NCBI GenBank assembly: GCA_947034885.2
Contig: OZ019759.1
Span: 8,682,501-8,746,500, forward strand
From: Thuidium tamariscinum
Taxonomy: Eukaryota; Streptophyta; Bryopsida; Hypnales; Thuidiaceae
DNA: 64,000 nt
Direction: 5' to 3'
The first letter of the stretch is position 1, and each line of letters starts with the position of its first letter. Below are positions 35,629-47,672 of the stretch, one piece after another. The notes under the pieces are model-generated. The model searched no databases. It worked only from the letters and a program-made list of their open reading frames with translations, and was not told where the DNA came from. A program made the translations under genes and the position numbers.

Positions 35629-38600
35629 CTACACGGGTTTAGTTGTTTGATGCGTAGATTGCTCCTCTAGTGCCACCGCACGAGTTTGGAGTTCCTCCTC
35701 GTCGGGGTCGTTCTCCCCGTAGTCCAACCTCTCCTCCTCTTCGATCGCAGGAGACGTCTCCACAGTCCTCTGAACTTCTTCAATGGTTTGGGAAGGTGGA
35801 GGCGCTGAGGCAATGGGCTCTATCGCGTGAGATTCTTGGATATCGTCGAGTCGACGATAATCCCGAGCTTCCCCTTCAGTAGGCCCTCGCGTTTGAGGCA
35901 CGGCAACCTCAAACGAGGCGAGGTCCGGCGAGGATGCTCTTGACCGGAGTTGAGATGCCGGAGTGCATTTCACAACCTCAGTCTCTGCCAATGAGACGAC
36001 TGCAGCAGTATCCTCGACTCGAGGATGCGGAAGCCCTAATACCAATTCCTGGACTCCGGGAGGGACTAGAATGGTGGATGTGGCAGGTGACGGAAGGGCG
36101 GACGACTGACCTAGTTGAGTGACCATCATCGTCAGTTTTTGCACTTGAAGCTCCAGCGTAGAAAGCTTTTGCTTGGACTGATTGGACTCCTGAGTGACCA
36201 CGATGAGTTCTCGTTTGGTTTCAGCCAACTCCTTGTCCCTGGCCTTCCTCTCTTCCTCTCGGGCGACCCTTTTCTCCCTCACCTCTTCCTCCCTTGCCCA
36301 GTAGTCCTTCTCCACCTTAATTGTCTTTCCGCCAGGCAGGATGATCGGTTTCAGTTCAACCTGCTTGAAGGTGGCGTCGCAGTCCTCGTCGTCGTGATCG
36401 GATTCGTGCGGATGGTCCATCGGGTCGTCATCATCCCCGAAGTCGTAGTAGAGGGGTTTCCCATCATTGTCGACCTCACCGACGGGGAGTCTCCTCTCTT
36501 GCATCACTACGACCTCGTCGCCGGAAGCCTCCTCGTGTTCATTGGGAGGGTCATTCATAAACGCGTCCTCCTCCCCACCGAAGCCCAATGAATCGTCCTC
36601 CTGCCTCTTCTTCGTCCTCCGCTCCGCCTGCTGCCGTTCCCAATCGGAATCGGTCTCAATGTCCTCGTCTTCGCCCCCGTCACCTTCTCCCTCCTCGCTT
36701 TCTTCCCCATCGCCTTCTCCCCCCTCGCTTTCTTCCCCATCGCCTTCGTTATCTTCATTCTCTTCTTCAGAAGAGGATTGGGGACGCTGCTCTTGGACGG
36801 CCTGGACTTCGACCAACTCCAGATCCGTAGCAGCCGGTCGGGAGACAATACCCGGCGCAGCAGATACGGAGGCAACACCTACCGCAGCGGGTCGAGAGAC
36901 ATTGCCTTGCGCAGCGGGTGCGGGGACATTGCTTGGCGCCGCGGGTGCGGGGACTATTGCTGGCTTGGACATCCAAAGGTAAATCTGGAACGTATTCGTT
37001 CCATATTCGTCTATGCCTTGCACCCCTGGATCTGCGGTTACGTAGGGGCCGATATTCTCCCGCACCCGAGTGTCTGGTTGAATTTCATCTGCCGGCGACA
37101 CTAGAGTCATGGGAGGCGAAGGGGGGGAGTTGGAGTGCACCAACTCCGGTTCACGAGTTTTGGGCTTCACGTACGTCATGGAGTATGGTGAGTTACTCAT
37201 CATGAAGTCACGATCATCCATCTTCTTGGCCACAAGGGCAATTGCCTGATATGATTTCACCTCAGACCTATGAACGAATCCATAGTAATACGCCCCGAAC
37301 ATCTGCAACAATGAGATAATTATATTTAATTCCAGAACAATACTACGAAGTAAATTACATGCTGCCAAGGTTATCGTCGACTCAACGATAAAATATTTGG
37401 TATCTTTTTGACTGTGTTGGTAGCCCTAAACTAAAGAAGGGAATACGTGAGAAGGTATCGTCGACTCGACGATAACTATAATGGTTTAGGAAATAGTACC
37501 TTTGCGGCGAGCATGAACTTCGCTCCCGCGAAGAAGCCCAGGACGTTCTCTTCAGACACTGCAAAAGCCTGAAGCATTTCTAAATAGAACTCCATACGGA
37601 GTTCAGAAGGCTCGATTCTCCACTTCGCCTCAGTGTTCTTCACCCACTCGGAGAAGTACACGTTCTGGACGGGACATCTGTACAATGACTTCACCAAGCT
37701 TCGGCATGATGAAGCAAACTCGTCATTCTTCTTAAAACAGAAGACGAGCGGCACATCTGGAGCTACCCCACGGTTTGTCACGTTGTCGAGCAGCTCCGCC
37801 CGCGCTGGTCTATACGAGGACAATACGCAGTCGTAGTTCCTCAGCTTCAATGCTGCGAATGCCGTCGCGACATTCGTGTCTTGCGGCCCCTGCAAGACAA
37901 AAAGCCAGATGCTCGGGGTGGTGATCTTCGGTTCCAGTTTTGCCGACAGAAAGTTCAGTACTTTGTCGACGGCGCTGGTCATCTCCGTGGGCTTCGACCG
38001 TGGAGCGATTCTCAAGTCCACCAGGGCAAACCTCACATCCCGAGAATCGTACCGATAACTGGAGCTAGTTACCAGCGCCTTCTTTAAGTAGTCCACCCCA
38101 CGAATCTGTACACCTCTAGTGAGTTCTGGTAGCTGATACTTCAGCTTCATGAACTTGTTAAACATATACAGGACCCCGGGAAATGCCTTCTCGAGATCCT
38201 TCGCTCTCTTCAGCCAAGCATCGTTTCGCAGGCGTCTCTTGAAGTACTCAACAGAGGATTGCATGAGCAAAAAATCCCAGGAGACCGAGGTAAAGCGATG
38301 TCTGGCTTTCCAGGCCTTCCAGGTCTTGTCAATGACATCACCACCACTGTTAAAGAAACTGAGATCCGGGTTGATTGCCATCAAGTCTTGGAGGACAACT
38401 TTCTTGCGCTTCCTCCGCTCAACCCACTCCTTGTGGGTCATGTTGTCGGGCACGAGGACTCTCGTCGCAGAGACCAAAACCTTGGGGTACAAGGCTATGC
38501 GTCCTGGAGTTAATCCCAGGAGGTGAACCGCGTTTGCACCGAAGTCAACATCCGTGAAATGGCCGCAGTGTTTAAAGAACTCCCTCTTTAGGGACATGCT

Positions 38601-40470
38601 CTTTATTTTAAAGCCCTTTCCGGCTTTGTATGGCTCGCATGTCATGGGATCAATCAAATCACCCTCGGAGTGTTGCGTCAAGAAACTCTCCCAGAATGCC
38701 CAGAGGTTGTCCGGAAGGGTAATTATTTGGATCTCGTTTTTGAGCTCCGCTGTACCTTTAATCGAAGCGCCGTCTCCTTCAGGATTAATGTTCCTAAATC
38801 GCTCGATGACGGCATTGGTGAAACTCTAATTGAACAGAGAATAAACAGAATGTCAGCGAAAATTAACATTCTAACACGCTATCATCGACTCGATGATAGG
38901 CAGAACATTATGAGAAAGATAGAAACCACACCTCAAGGTTTGAATCTCCCCACATCACATCCTCAGAACCAAACACAAATAAACGTGGAATTCATATCGA
39001 TATCATCGACACGACGATAATGGGTCGACTTCAGCTTACCGTATACTTCTCAAGCTTAAAAATGGCTTGGTTTTTTCTTGTGGCGCCCTCTGAGTGGGTG
39101 TCAGTGGGGCGCTCGTACGTGACCCAGATGCTTCTGCAACTAATAATTTGGTTACCCCACGTCGGCTGCGCGTGGTTCAAATGGTTAGTGCAGTTGTAGA
39201 ACTTCGAGATGTTCCTCAGTTTATTATCGTCGAGCGACCACACGATATATGCATCCCATGTTTGCAGTTCTACTTTTCGAGCCTCTCCACAACCACTTTT
39301 CTGAAGTTCCTGAGAGGCAGTAATGCTGTGTTGGCCGTTTATTATCATGAATTTGCCATCTTTAATTTCATCCCATGTCTTCGGCCTCTCTTCGAGAAGC
39401 TTATCTTGAAGGCCAACAAGGGTGAGGCAAACCTTCTGCCGTTGCTTAGCATCTATCAATTGAACTAGCTGCTTCTTTACGGCATCCACAATATCGCGTT
39501 GAAGAGTACGAATGACGTACTCTAGCTTTGCCACAATGCACTGTTTGATGTCAACTTCTACTGTCTCACTGCTGAACAAAAAACAATTTTTGTGCTCTTT
39601 CTAGAACTCTCTCTAGATGACCGAGAACTTCTCAAAGTCTGTTTTATCAGACTGAGTAGGTGCTGGACCGGCTGACAGCGTTGTAGTGAGCGCCGAACCA
39701 AAACTACCACCTGTTACTACAGCAGACGAAAGACTTTTCTTCCGTTTCCTGCTTGATTCTCCTTCTCGAGAAGGTACGTCTCGTTTCTTCGGCTCTGAAC
39801 GTGATTGACCGGGCCTCGTCACTTGGCTCCCAGACCGTGAAAGCGTGGAGACTCTCGCGGCCGGAGTTGATGTTTCCTCTCGTTGCCTCTGATCGGTGGG
39901 GTGGCCAAGAATAGGTTGCCTTTGAACGTTTTCTAAGGCATACCGGTCCAGTGTCTGAAAAATTAGCCGCAGTCTGCTTGCGTTCGACCGGGCCATGCTG
40001 TCTTTCCAGGGAACAAAGCCAGACTTCACGAACTGCACGTTCAATGCATCCATTTCACCACCTTCAAGAAAGGTCATGAGCGCATCCAAATCAAATTTCC
40101 CGTGGTAGCCGTTGACGTCTATGACGACAGAATGGCAATGCTCTTTCGATTTTCCATCATTGTCCACCTCCCGCAGCACAATCAAAACATAATTCTTTTG
40201 GTGCTCCTCAATAAGTGTCACTTTCTCCCTGATATTCCAAGGAATATATGTCGTCGTCCCTGCAACCCGGTATCGGAGGTAAACATAATTTCGAAACCGA
40301 TTCACACCAAAGCTCCATGTGTGAATATGGTCCTTGAATTGCCAGAGCGTGCCGTAGCTGTCCTCCATCTCCCCAATGAAGGGCTCGCCGACTAACGGGT
40401 TCACAAACGGCTGAAGATGGTGCTTAGTCGCAGAGTAGTCATAGCCGTCGTTTGTCTCCATGGCGGACAT
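35629..40470 (-). CDS. ParB-like domain fused to a degenerate methyltransferase-like domain, with acidic C-terminus
   Basis: Exons: 40470-39616 (ATG in a GGAATGTCCGCCATGG context), about 39612-39040, 38825-37500 and 37302-35629; the last two introns have GT-AG borders and phase 0. Domain order: an N-terminal region (about 285 residues, tail basic and Ser-rich); a ParB/sulfiredoxin-like segment (GKFMIINGQHSITASQEL) followed by TWDAYIVWSLDD; a large region with FALVDLRIAP, then NVLGFFAGAKFMLAAK joined across the intron to MFGAYYYGFV. The last looks like the F-x-G-x-G SAM-binding motif of a permuted DNA methyltransferase, with a poorly kept catalytic motif. The C-terminus is Ala/Pro-rich, then strongly acidic, then coiled coil. 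Between the first two exons the frame holds two TAG codons (39613-39615 and 39601-39603); either a short intron removes them or the gene is damaged. Two palindromes lie in each of the last two introns and two in the last exon. Confidence 0.5.
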
Positions 40471-41449
40471 TCCTGTATTTGTAGGACAAAATGTAAGGTC
40501 AATTTCTTCATTCCGCGTATCGTCGACTCGATGATAATCATTTATAATTGATTTGTACCTTCTCAGGTGTATAATTCTGGTGAAGACGAATTCTTGGACC
40601 TTCATTGCTTAAGCATAAGATTTCCTCTACGTTCCTATTTTTGAACTAATAGTTTTCGTTTGATTCAGCCATTTTCCTCCCGGATGCCTGTCTACTGATG
40701 ATAAAGGATCTCTTATCATCGGATCGATGATAAGAGAAGCATTATTTCTTCTTCCCCTATATGTAACACTGTTTCTGTACATCATCGATTCGAGGATAAG
40801 CTTTCAGAAAAACATAAAACGTCACTGTAGTTGAGAGTTCTTTCAATGCTATATTATCGTCGAGTCGATGATAATGGTGAACAATCTAGGGATGGTCTCA
40901 ACTTACGAGGTTCACTCTTTCTTCATTATGGACTTTTGTCATATCATCGGGTCGAGGATAAGACACAATTCCCCGAATTAAAGTAATTGCGATATCCAGA
41001 ATGGGTCTACATAGAAAATAGTTTCCAAGATATTAGTATTACTAATCCTTGTTTTGAGAATAAAAAACAAATTCATGTACGTAATTACGTGGGGTTGACA
41101 TCATCGGGTCGACGATAAGTAGTTTCAAGGCGCGGTTGCTTTCATTTGCTTGGGAATTTTGGCTCTGTTACTATTATCATCGGTTCAACAATAACCTTCG
41201 TCTCTCTTACTAAATTCATTTTCGGTCTCAAATTACGAGTTCCACTTTATCATGATTATGGAAGTCTTCTTCTTATCATCGGGTCGAGGATATATCACAA
41301 AACGCCGAATTCGATCATTTCTACTGTTAAACCGATTACCCTAATGCAGTATCGTCGAATCGATGATACCAATTACCCCTGCTGCACTAAACCATAATCC
41401 ATACGAATTCCTCTAGAAGTAATTGATAATGTGCTCTCTTTTAGTGTCC

Positions 41450-41660
41450 TATAGCCTAAACCCTAATTCCCCTAACAAACTGTACAATACTATTTCACCT
41501 GAACCACTACACAACTAATTTACAATTCATCTCAGAAGTGATTCAGGGTTCTATTACTGTGTCTATAAGGAACCCTCAGACGTTCCTAAACCCTAAACCC
41601 AACGACTTGAATCCCTGCATTCGCTATGAGAAGCAAAACCCTAAATCCACAGCAAAAAAC
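41450..41660. repeat. Telomere-like CCCTAAA motifs
   Basis: Several AACCCTAAA/CCCTAAACCC motifs lie at the left end of the AT-rich block. They match those at 10,990-11,230 in copy 1. Confidence 0.55.
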
Positions 41661-42609
41661 AAGACTAATTGTGCACATTCTTACCGTCACACACGAAGAC
41701 AGCGATCGAAGTTGTTGATGAAGAAAGGGAACCCAAATGAAATCCGAGCCCCTGCCAAAGAAAACACATGCCCAGTTACGCACGATCTCACCCAAAAAGA
41801 GAATTGTTACGATTGCATAACGAAAAGCAAGTTCACAACTAATCAATTTAGCTTAATTACAATCAACTTCGGCTTTCGCAACAAACTTCACATTTCACTC
41901 ACCTGAACTCGTTCCCAACGGGAAGTTCAGGAGCTGCTCGAAATCGCTCCACCTAAAAGCGCCGCTCGTGCCACCTCCCGCACTCCCCCCACAACACGCT
42001 AAGACCTCCAAACTGAATTACAAAGTTCTTGAAAGCTAACACCCTCGAAACAGAATGGGCGCAATGGTGACGCCGACGCCTAAACCCTCAACGCTTACAC
42101 CTCAATACACTAAACCGCAAGCATCGTTCACAAACCCTAAACCCTCGTCGCATGCACAAACACACACAATAGAACACAAAGCAGGACAGAAGGTGACAAG
42201 GCGAGCGCGCGCGAGGGAGAGAGGAAAATGAGCGCGCCCGAAAATGGCTCCCCCAGGTGGAGATGACGACCACCCGACCCTGCCGCTTAGGTTCGGTACC
42301 AGACCTAAGCCTAGGCTCGACATCAAGATCGGTACCGCCGTGCGTGGAGGCTCGGCAACAAAGCAACGCGAGGTTCGGCACCGAACTTGTCGGTTTATAG
42401 TTCACGGTTTATCGAATTAAACTCCTATACATTAAGATTACATTCATGAAGACTTGATGACGAATGCTGTACAATACATTTTCCAAAATAGAGTGTCCAT
42501 CCCATTTTTACTAGCTTAAGGTACACTGCAACTTGTTTAAATGTTATTTTCTTTAACTTAGGTCCAAGAATAAAATTAAAAAAGATGCCATAATTTTTTT
42601 TTAAATCTA

Positions 42610-42882
42610 AGGTAGGTACACCCAAAAGCGCCACTTATTCATGCTGAGCCTAGTTCCTACTATTAATTAGTTCAAATTTGTATGTAGTCTTGTTGGCAAG
42701 TGAAAGCATGTTCCAACACACCAAAGAATGCATGATTTGGATACCGTATGCAAAAGTTATTAACAGTCCAAGTCTGTTTCTAAAAGCGCCATCTACAGTC
42801 TGTGAACATGACTGATTTCAAAAATGTATGTGCACTGTAGATGGCGCTTTTAGGAACAGGGCGCTTTTGAGTGTACCCACCT
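42610..42882. mobile_element. Foldback MITE, about 273 bp
   Basis: The outer inverted repeats (AGGTAGGTACACCCAAAAGC... and ...GCTTTTGAGTGTACCCACCT) differ by two bases in 23. A second, perfect 20-bp inverted pair lies inside (CTAAAAGCGCCATCTACAGT at 42780 and its complement at 42834). The segment is missing from the matching position of copy 1 (about 12,168), so it is an insertion. I could not settle the target duplication. Confidence 0.75.
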
Positions 42883-44169
42883 ATGTACAAATTAAAATTA
42901 CTACGAAAACCCATATGAAACTATCATGATTTTTTCAAACATCCTACTATTTTACAAATAAATGTTTTTTTTAATTTAAAAAATTAAAAAGTAGATCAAG
43001 GAGAAAAAAGTGAACTTTTGTATACATATGCTTTTGGAAAAATATCGGAAAGCCTATTAAGAACTTCAGTGTTTCTCGTTCATTGCATGAGCACGGGGTT
43101 GCTTCTACGTAAAATTAAAGAATTTATGAATGATAGGATGCATTGGTATTGTACAAGATTTCTTAAACTCTTACGGATTTCACATGAAAAAAAATCTGAA
43201 AAGAACTTGTAGAAGGGACATTGGCCTTCGTGATACCATGACGACTTCTTATATTGTGCAATTCTAAGGATTTGGTTTACCATTTCATTTGGAATAATGG
43301 TTCAATCCTATCATTTCTAAAAACTCTTAAAAGTATGAGGTGTTTTGAACTTCATATAAAAAACATACAAAAATAATATGTTAAAGTTAGATTGACATTC
43401 AACCATAAGATTGCAAGATGAATTCCTTTTGAGTAACTTTGTAATTCGTAAATGACATAATGCATTTTAAAAAGTGGCTTTACCTTTTATCAGTAATTCA
43501 TATAAATTTTTTTGGCAACATGAACAAATTTAGCTTCAAGTCATAACAAAAGTCATGGCAATCCCCTCAATTCTTCCATATATGAATGCATTTATATTAA
43601 GAAGGTAACAAGGGTCTTGACGATTGAATTAGTAAAGAACATTATAACTTTACCATAATATTTCTATATATTTTTGAATAATACTGTTTTTCTTAGATGA
43701 ACAGTTAATTGCAATATATGTAATCTATAATGTGTACAAATGACAATCATAATCAACAATGAATGCAACAATAATGACAGAAGACATTGCAAAAGACATC
43801 AAACAAGACAGCTAATGTTCTCTTCGAATTTTCATGCCCAAAAATTTATTGTTATATACAAACTTTAAAAGCAAATATTTAAAAAACATTTTTAGAACTT
43901 TGTTCTGTAGCTTGCAAATCATCCCTTCGGCCCTACCCAATAGGATGAATAAACTTGGCCTCCTCATGAAGTAGGATAAAAAAACATACCAACTTCTTCA
44001 AATTTAGTTTTCCTATTCTCAATGTAAATTGCATGACATTTCTGGTTTTCTTAAGGTTCCGAAAATTTAAAGAAAATGGCAAAGTTTAGGTTCATTTGGT
44101 TTATAAATGTACATTACGCAATTTGTAGTCAAGAGATGCAAAGGTAATCATAGGAATGACATGTTTAAG

Positions 44170-46104
44170 GAAATGTCAACTCGAACAAAAAAATTTTGCC
44201 TATTGTGAACGTGACTTCCATGACATTTGTGGTTTCAGGTTTGTAGACAAAAAATGGCAGGGTTTGGGTATTTGGTTTCTCTTCATGTATTTTTGGTTGT
44301 TTGTGGTTATAAATTGAAAATTGCCCATGGAAATCCAATGTTCTAAGACATGCCAACTTCAACAAATTTTTTTGCCTATTGTGAACGTGAATTGCATGAC
44401 ATTTGTGGTTTCAGGTGTTTAGACAAAAAATGGCAGGGTTTGGGTATTTGGTTTTTGTTAAAGCATTTTTGGTCGTTTGTGGTTATAAATTGAAAATTGC
44501 CCATGGAAATCCAATGTTCTAAGACATGCCAACTTCAACAAAAAAATTTTGCCTATTCTGAACGTGAATTGCATGACATTTGTGGTTTCAGGTGTTTAGA
44601 CAAAAAATGGCAGGGTTTGGGTATTTGGTTTTTGTTAAAGTATTTTTGGTCGTTTGTGGTTATAAATTGAAAATTGCCCATGGAAATCCAATGTTCTAAG
44701 ACATGCCAACTTCAACAAAAAATTTTTGCCTATTGTGAACGTGAATTGCATGACATTTGTGGTTTCAGGTGTTTAGACAAAAAATGGCAGGGTTTGGGTA
44801 TTTGTTTTTTGTTAAAGTATTTTTGGTCGTTTGTGGTTATAAATTGAAAATTGCCCATGGAAATCCAATGTTCTAAGACATGCCAACTTCAACAAATTTT
44901 TTTTGCCTATTGTGAACGTGAATTGCATGACATTTGTGGTTTCAGGTGTTTAGACAAAAAATGGCAGGGTTTGGGTATTTGGTTTTTGTTGAAGTATTTT
45001 TGGTCGTTTGTGGTTATAAATTGAAAATTGCCCATGGAAATCCAATGTTCTAAGACATGCCAACTTCAACAAATTTTTTTTGCCTATTGTGAATGTGAAT
45101 TGCATGACATTTGTGGTTTCAGGTTTTTAGACAAAAAATGGCAGGGTTTGGGTATTTGGTTTTTGTTAAAGTATTTTTGATCGTTTGTGGTTATAAATTG
45201 AAAATTGCCCATGGAAATCCAATGTTCTAAGACATGCCAACTTCAACAAATCTTTTTTGCCTATTGTGAACGTGAATTGCATGACATTTGTGGTTTCAGG
45301 TGTTTAGACAAAAAATGGCAGGGTTTGGGTATTTGTTTTTTGTTAAAGTATTTTTGGTCGTTTGTGGTTATAAATTGAAAATTGCCCATGGAAATCCAAT
45401 GTTCTAAGACATGCCAACTTCAACAAATCTTTTTTGCCTATTGTGAATGTGAATTGCATGACATTTGTGGTTTCAGGTGTTTAGACAAAAAATGGCAGGG
45501 TTTGGGTATTTGTTTTTTGTTAAAGTATTTTTGGTCGTTTGTGGTTATAAATTGAAAATTGCCCATGGAAATCCAATGTTCTAAGACATGCCAACTTCAA
45601 CAAATCTTTTTTGCCTATTGTGAATGTGAATTGCATGACATTTGTGGTTTCAGGTTTGTAGACAAAAAATGGCAGGGTTTGGGTATTTGTTTTTTGTTAA
45701 AGTATTTTTGGTCGTTTGTGGTTATAAATTGAAAATTGCCCATGGAAATCCAATGTTCTAAGACATGCCAACTTCAACAAAAATTTTTTGCCTATTGTGA
45801 ACGTGAATTGCATGACATTTGTGGTTTCAGGTGTTTAGACAAAAAATGGCAGGGTTTGGGTATTTGGTTTTTGTTAAAGTATTTTTGGTCGTTTGTGGTT
45901 ATAAATTGAAAATTGCCCACGGAAATCCAATGTTCTAAGACATGCCAACTTCAACAAATTTTTCTTGCCTATTGTGAACGTGAATTGCATGACATTTGTG
46001 GTTTCAGGTGTTTAGACAAAAAATGGCAGGGTTTGGGTATTTGTTTTTTGTTAAAGTATTTTTAGTCGTTTGTGGTTATAAATTGAAAATTGCCCATGGA
46101 AATG
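44170..46104. repeat. 177-bp tandem satellite, about 11 units
   Basis: Units can be phased on AAGACATGCC at 44345, 44521, 44698, 44875, 45052, 45229, 45406, 45583, 45760 and 45937. The spacing is 176 and then 177 bases eight times in a row. Neighbouring units differ at only a few bases, mostly in the length of the T run before TTGCCTATTG. A more divergent unit precedes 44,345, and a still more degenerate one is visible near 44,000. Copy 1 of the surrounding block has no array, so the expansion is recent. No reading frame runs through it. Confidence 0.95.
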
Positions 46105-46949
46105 AAACGTTGTAGTAATTATTTTGTTTTATGAATGATGAGGCTAACCAGAGCAAACTTCTAAACAAGTAAAATTTTGTATGCATACAAAATACGTAAA
46201 TTTGATTTTCTTCCTGGAAAGAAGAAATTAAAGGATTATTGAGGGCCTACAGTTGAAGGACTATTAGTAACAGCTGCAACATTGAAGTATACGTTAAAGG
46301 CTTGCAAGGTTTAGAAATGTATTTATTCTTTTGAAGAATTCACTCTATTCGTTGGAAGATTGAGTTATACTTACAAGCCTACCATGAAATATTATAATTA
46401 ATTTTATTATTATTAAGAACTAATAATTTTAGTTGTATTTGAATTTTTGTTTGTAAACGAGCATCCCTAACCTGTGAAAGCCTTCCAAGCTTTAGTGCAT
46501 TCTGTTGAAGAAGACAGAAATCACCAAGCTAATGAATTGTGTTTTAGATTTTATAATATGAGTGCACATGAAGTGAAATTGAAGTCCTCTCGAATAAATC
46601 AGATTAAAAAAAAATGACTCAAGGTTTATATGTATAAACCTCATACATATATGAAATTGCTTTCACATATTCTGAAGTCTGACATCATTTTTGGAAAGAA
46701 TGAAATGTAGAAATGTTTGTCATTCTTCACTTTAAAGAATAATTTCAAAAACAATTAAAGTATAAATTTAGATGTAATTTCCCGATTAAAAAATATAACC
46801 TATACGAATGGGTTATAGACAATATATCCTAAACCATCAACTGAAGCACATCTTATGCACAAATATTTGTGAATCCTAAATCATAGAATGGAAGTATAAA
46901 CCTCAATCACTGAAGCCTAAAGAACACCAAAGATTGAAGAATATCCCAT

Positions 46950-47160
46950 GAAGCTAAATCCTAAACCCTAAAACGGAATCCAAAACCCTACAAATAAATC
47001 CTAAACCCTAAACCCTACAATTTAACCCTACATCCTAGAAGTACATCTGAATCCCAGAATTGAACCCTAAAACCTAAACGTAGATAGTGAACTCTAGAAA
47101 TTAGCCCTAAACCCTAAACCCTACAAACCCTAAACCCTAAAGCCTAAGGAATAAAAGGTG
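46950..47160. repeat. Telomere-like CCCTAAA repeats
   Basis: Runs such as CCCTAAACCCTAAACCCTAC are interspersed with TCCTAAA and CCCTACA variants. This matches 15,170-15,300 in copy 1. It is an interstitial plant-type telomere-like tract that belongs to the repeated block. Confidence 0.75.
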
Positions 47161-47672
47161 AACCCTAAACTCCAAAGCAATAAAAGCATAAGACTAAATG
47201 AACTGAATTCCCGAGAAGGCTTGGTCACATTTTTAGAAATCAGTAAATGCAAAGGGAGAAGTTCAGAAGTCAACTGGAGGCATTTGAAGTGGACAACTGT
47301 ACGAAGTCATGAATTAGTTAGCCGACAAAAAGATTCCTCTTACCTGTCAGAGGAAGCGCTGAAATTTAGTCATTTGTAGCTGTGGACCGCACGTTGGTGC
47401 GCCAAGGCTGCCAGCAAGTGGGGCCGAAAGTTCTGTAATGCCGAAAGTTTTGGATCACCTACCCAGAATTTTGGGGTTCAGGGCGTGTATGTGGACAGAT
47501 TTGAAATATGTGCCTTGCGCGCGTTTTTTTCCCGCCCTCGCTGTCTTGGTGCTTCGGCTTCTCTTCTCGTGACCTCATTGATTTCGTCATGCATGAATAA
47601 TTGATCGTATGCTCACTGTGTTCTCTTGCGCTCCGTTTTCTCATTTCTTAATCGTGCATTCGCTTCTGTAGA

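Larger units (their letters stand above)
41270..47672. repeat. AT-rich central block, copy 2, of the 19.6-kb transposon
   Basis: It is homologous to 10,927-15,837 in direct orientation and lies between the diverging ParB-like (minus) and transposase (plus) genes. It is non-coding, with telomere-like CCCTAAA runs near both ends. Compared with copy 1 it has gained a foldback MITE (42,610-42,882) and a 177-bp tandem array (44,170-46,104). Its right part (about 47,310-47,672), with GCCGACAAAAAGAT and TGTGGACCGCACGTTGGTGCGCC, is the best conserved between the copies and could hold promoter elements. Confidence 0.75.

Noticed and set aside
35640-37205. Several long plus-strand reading frames opposite the last exon of the ParB/methylase-like gene.
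   Set aside because: The minus strand has the continuous exon with splice borders; the plus-strand frames are low-complexity shadows of its acidic and Ala/Pro-rich parts.
15170-47160. A chromosome end, suggested by CCCTAAA repeats.
   Set aside because: The runs are short, interrupted and repeated in both copies of one block, so they are part of a dispersed repeat.
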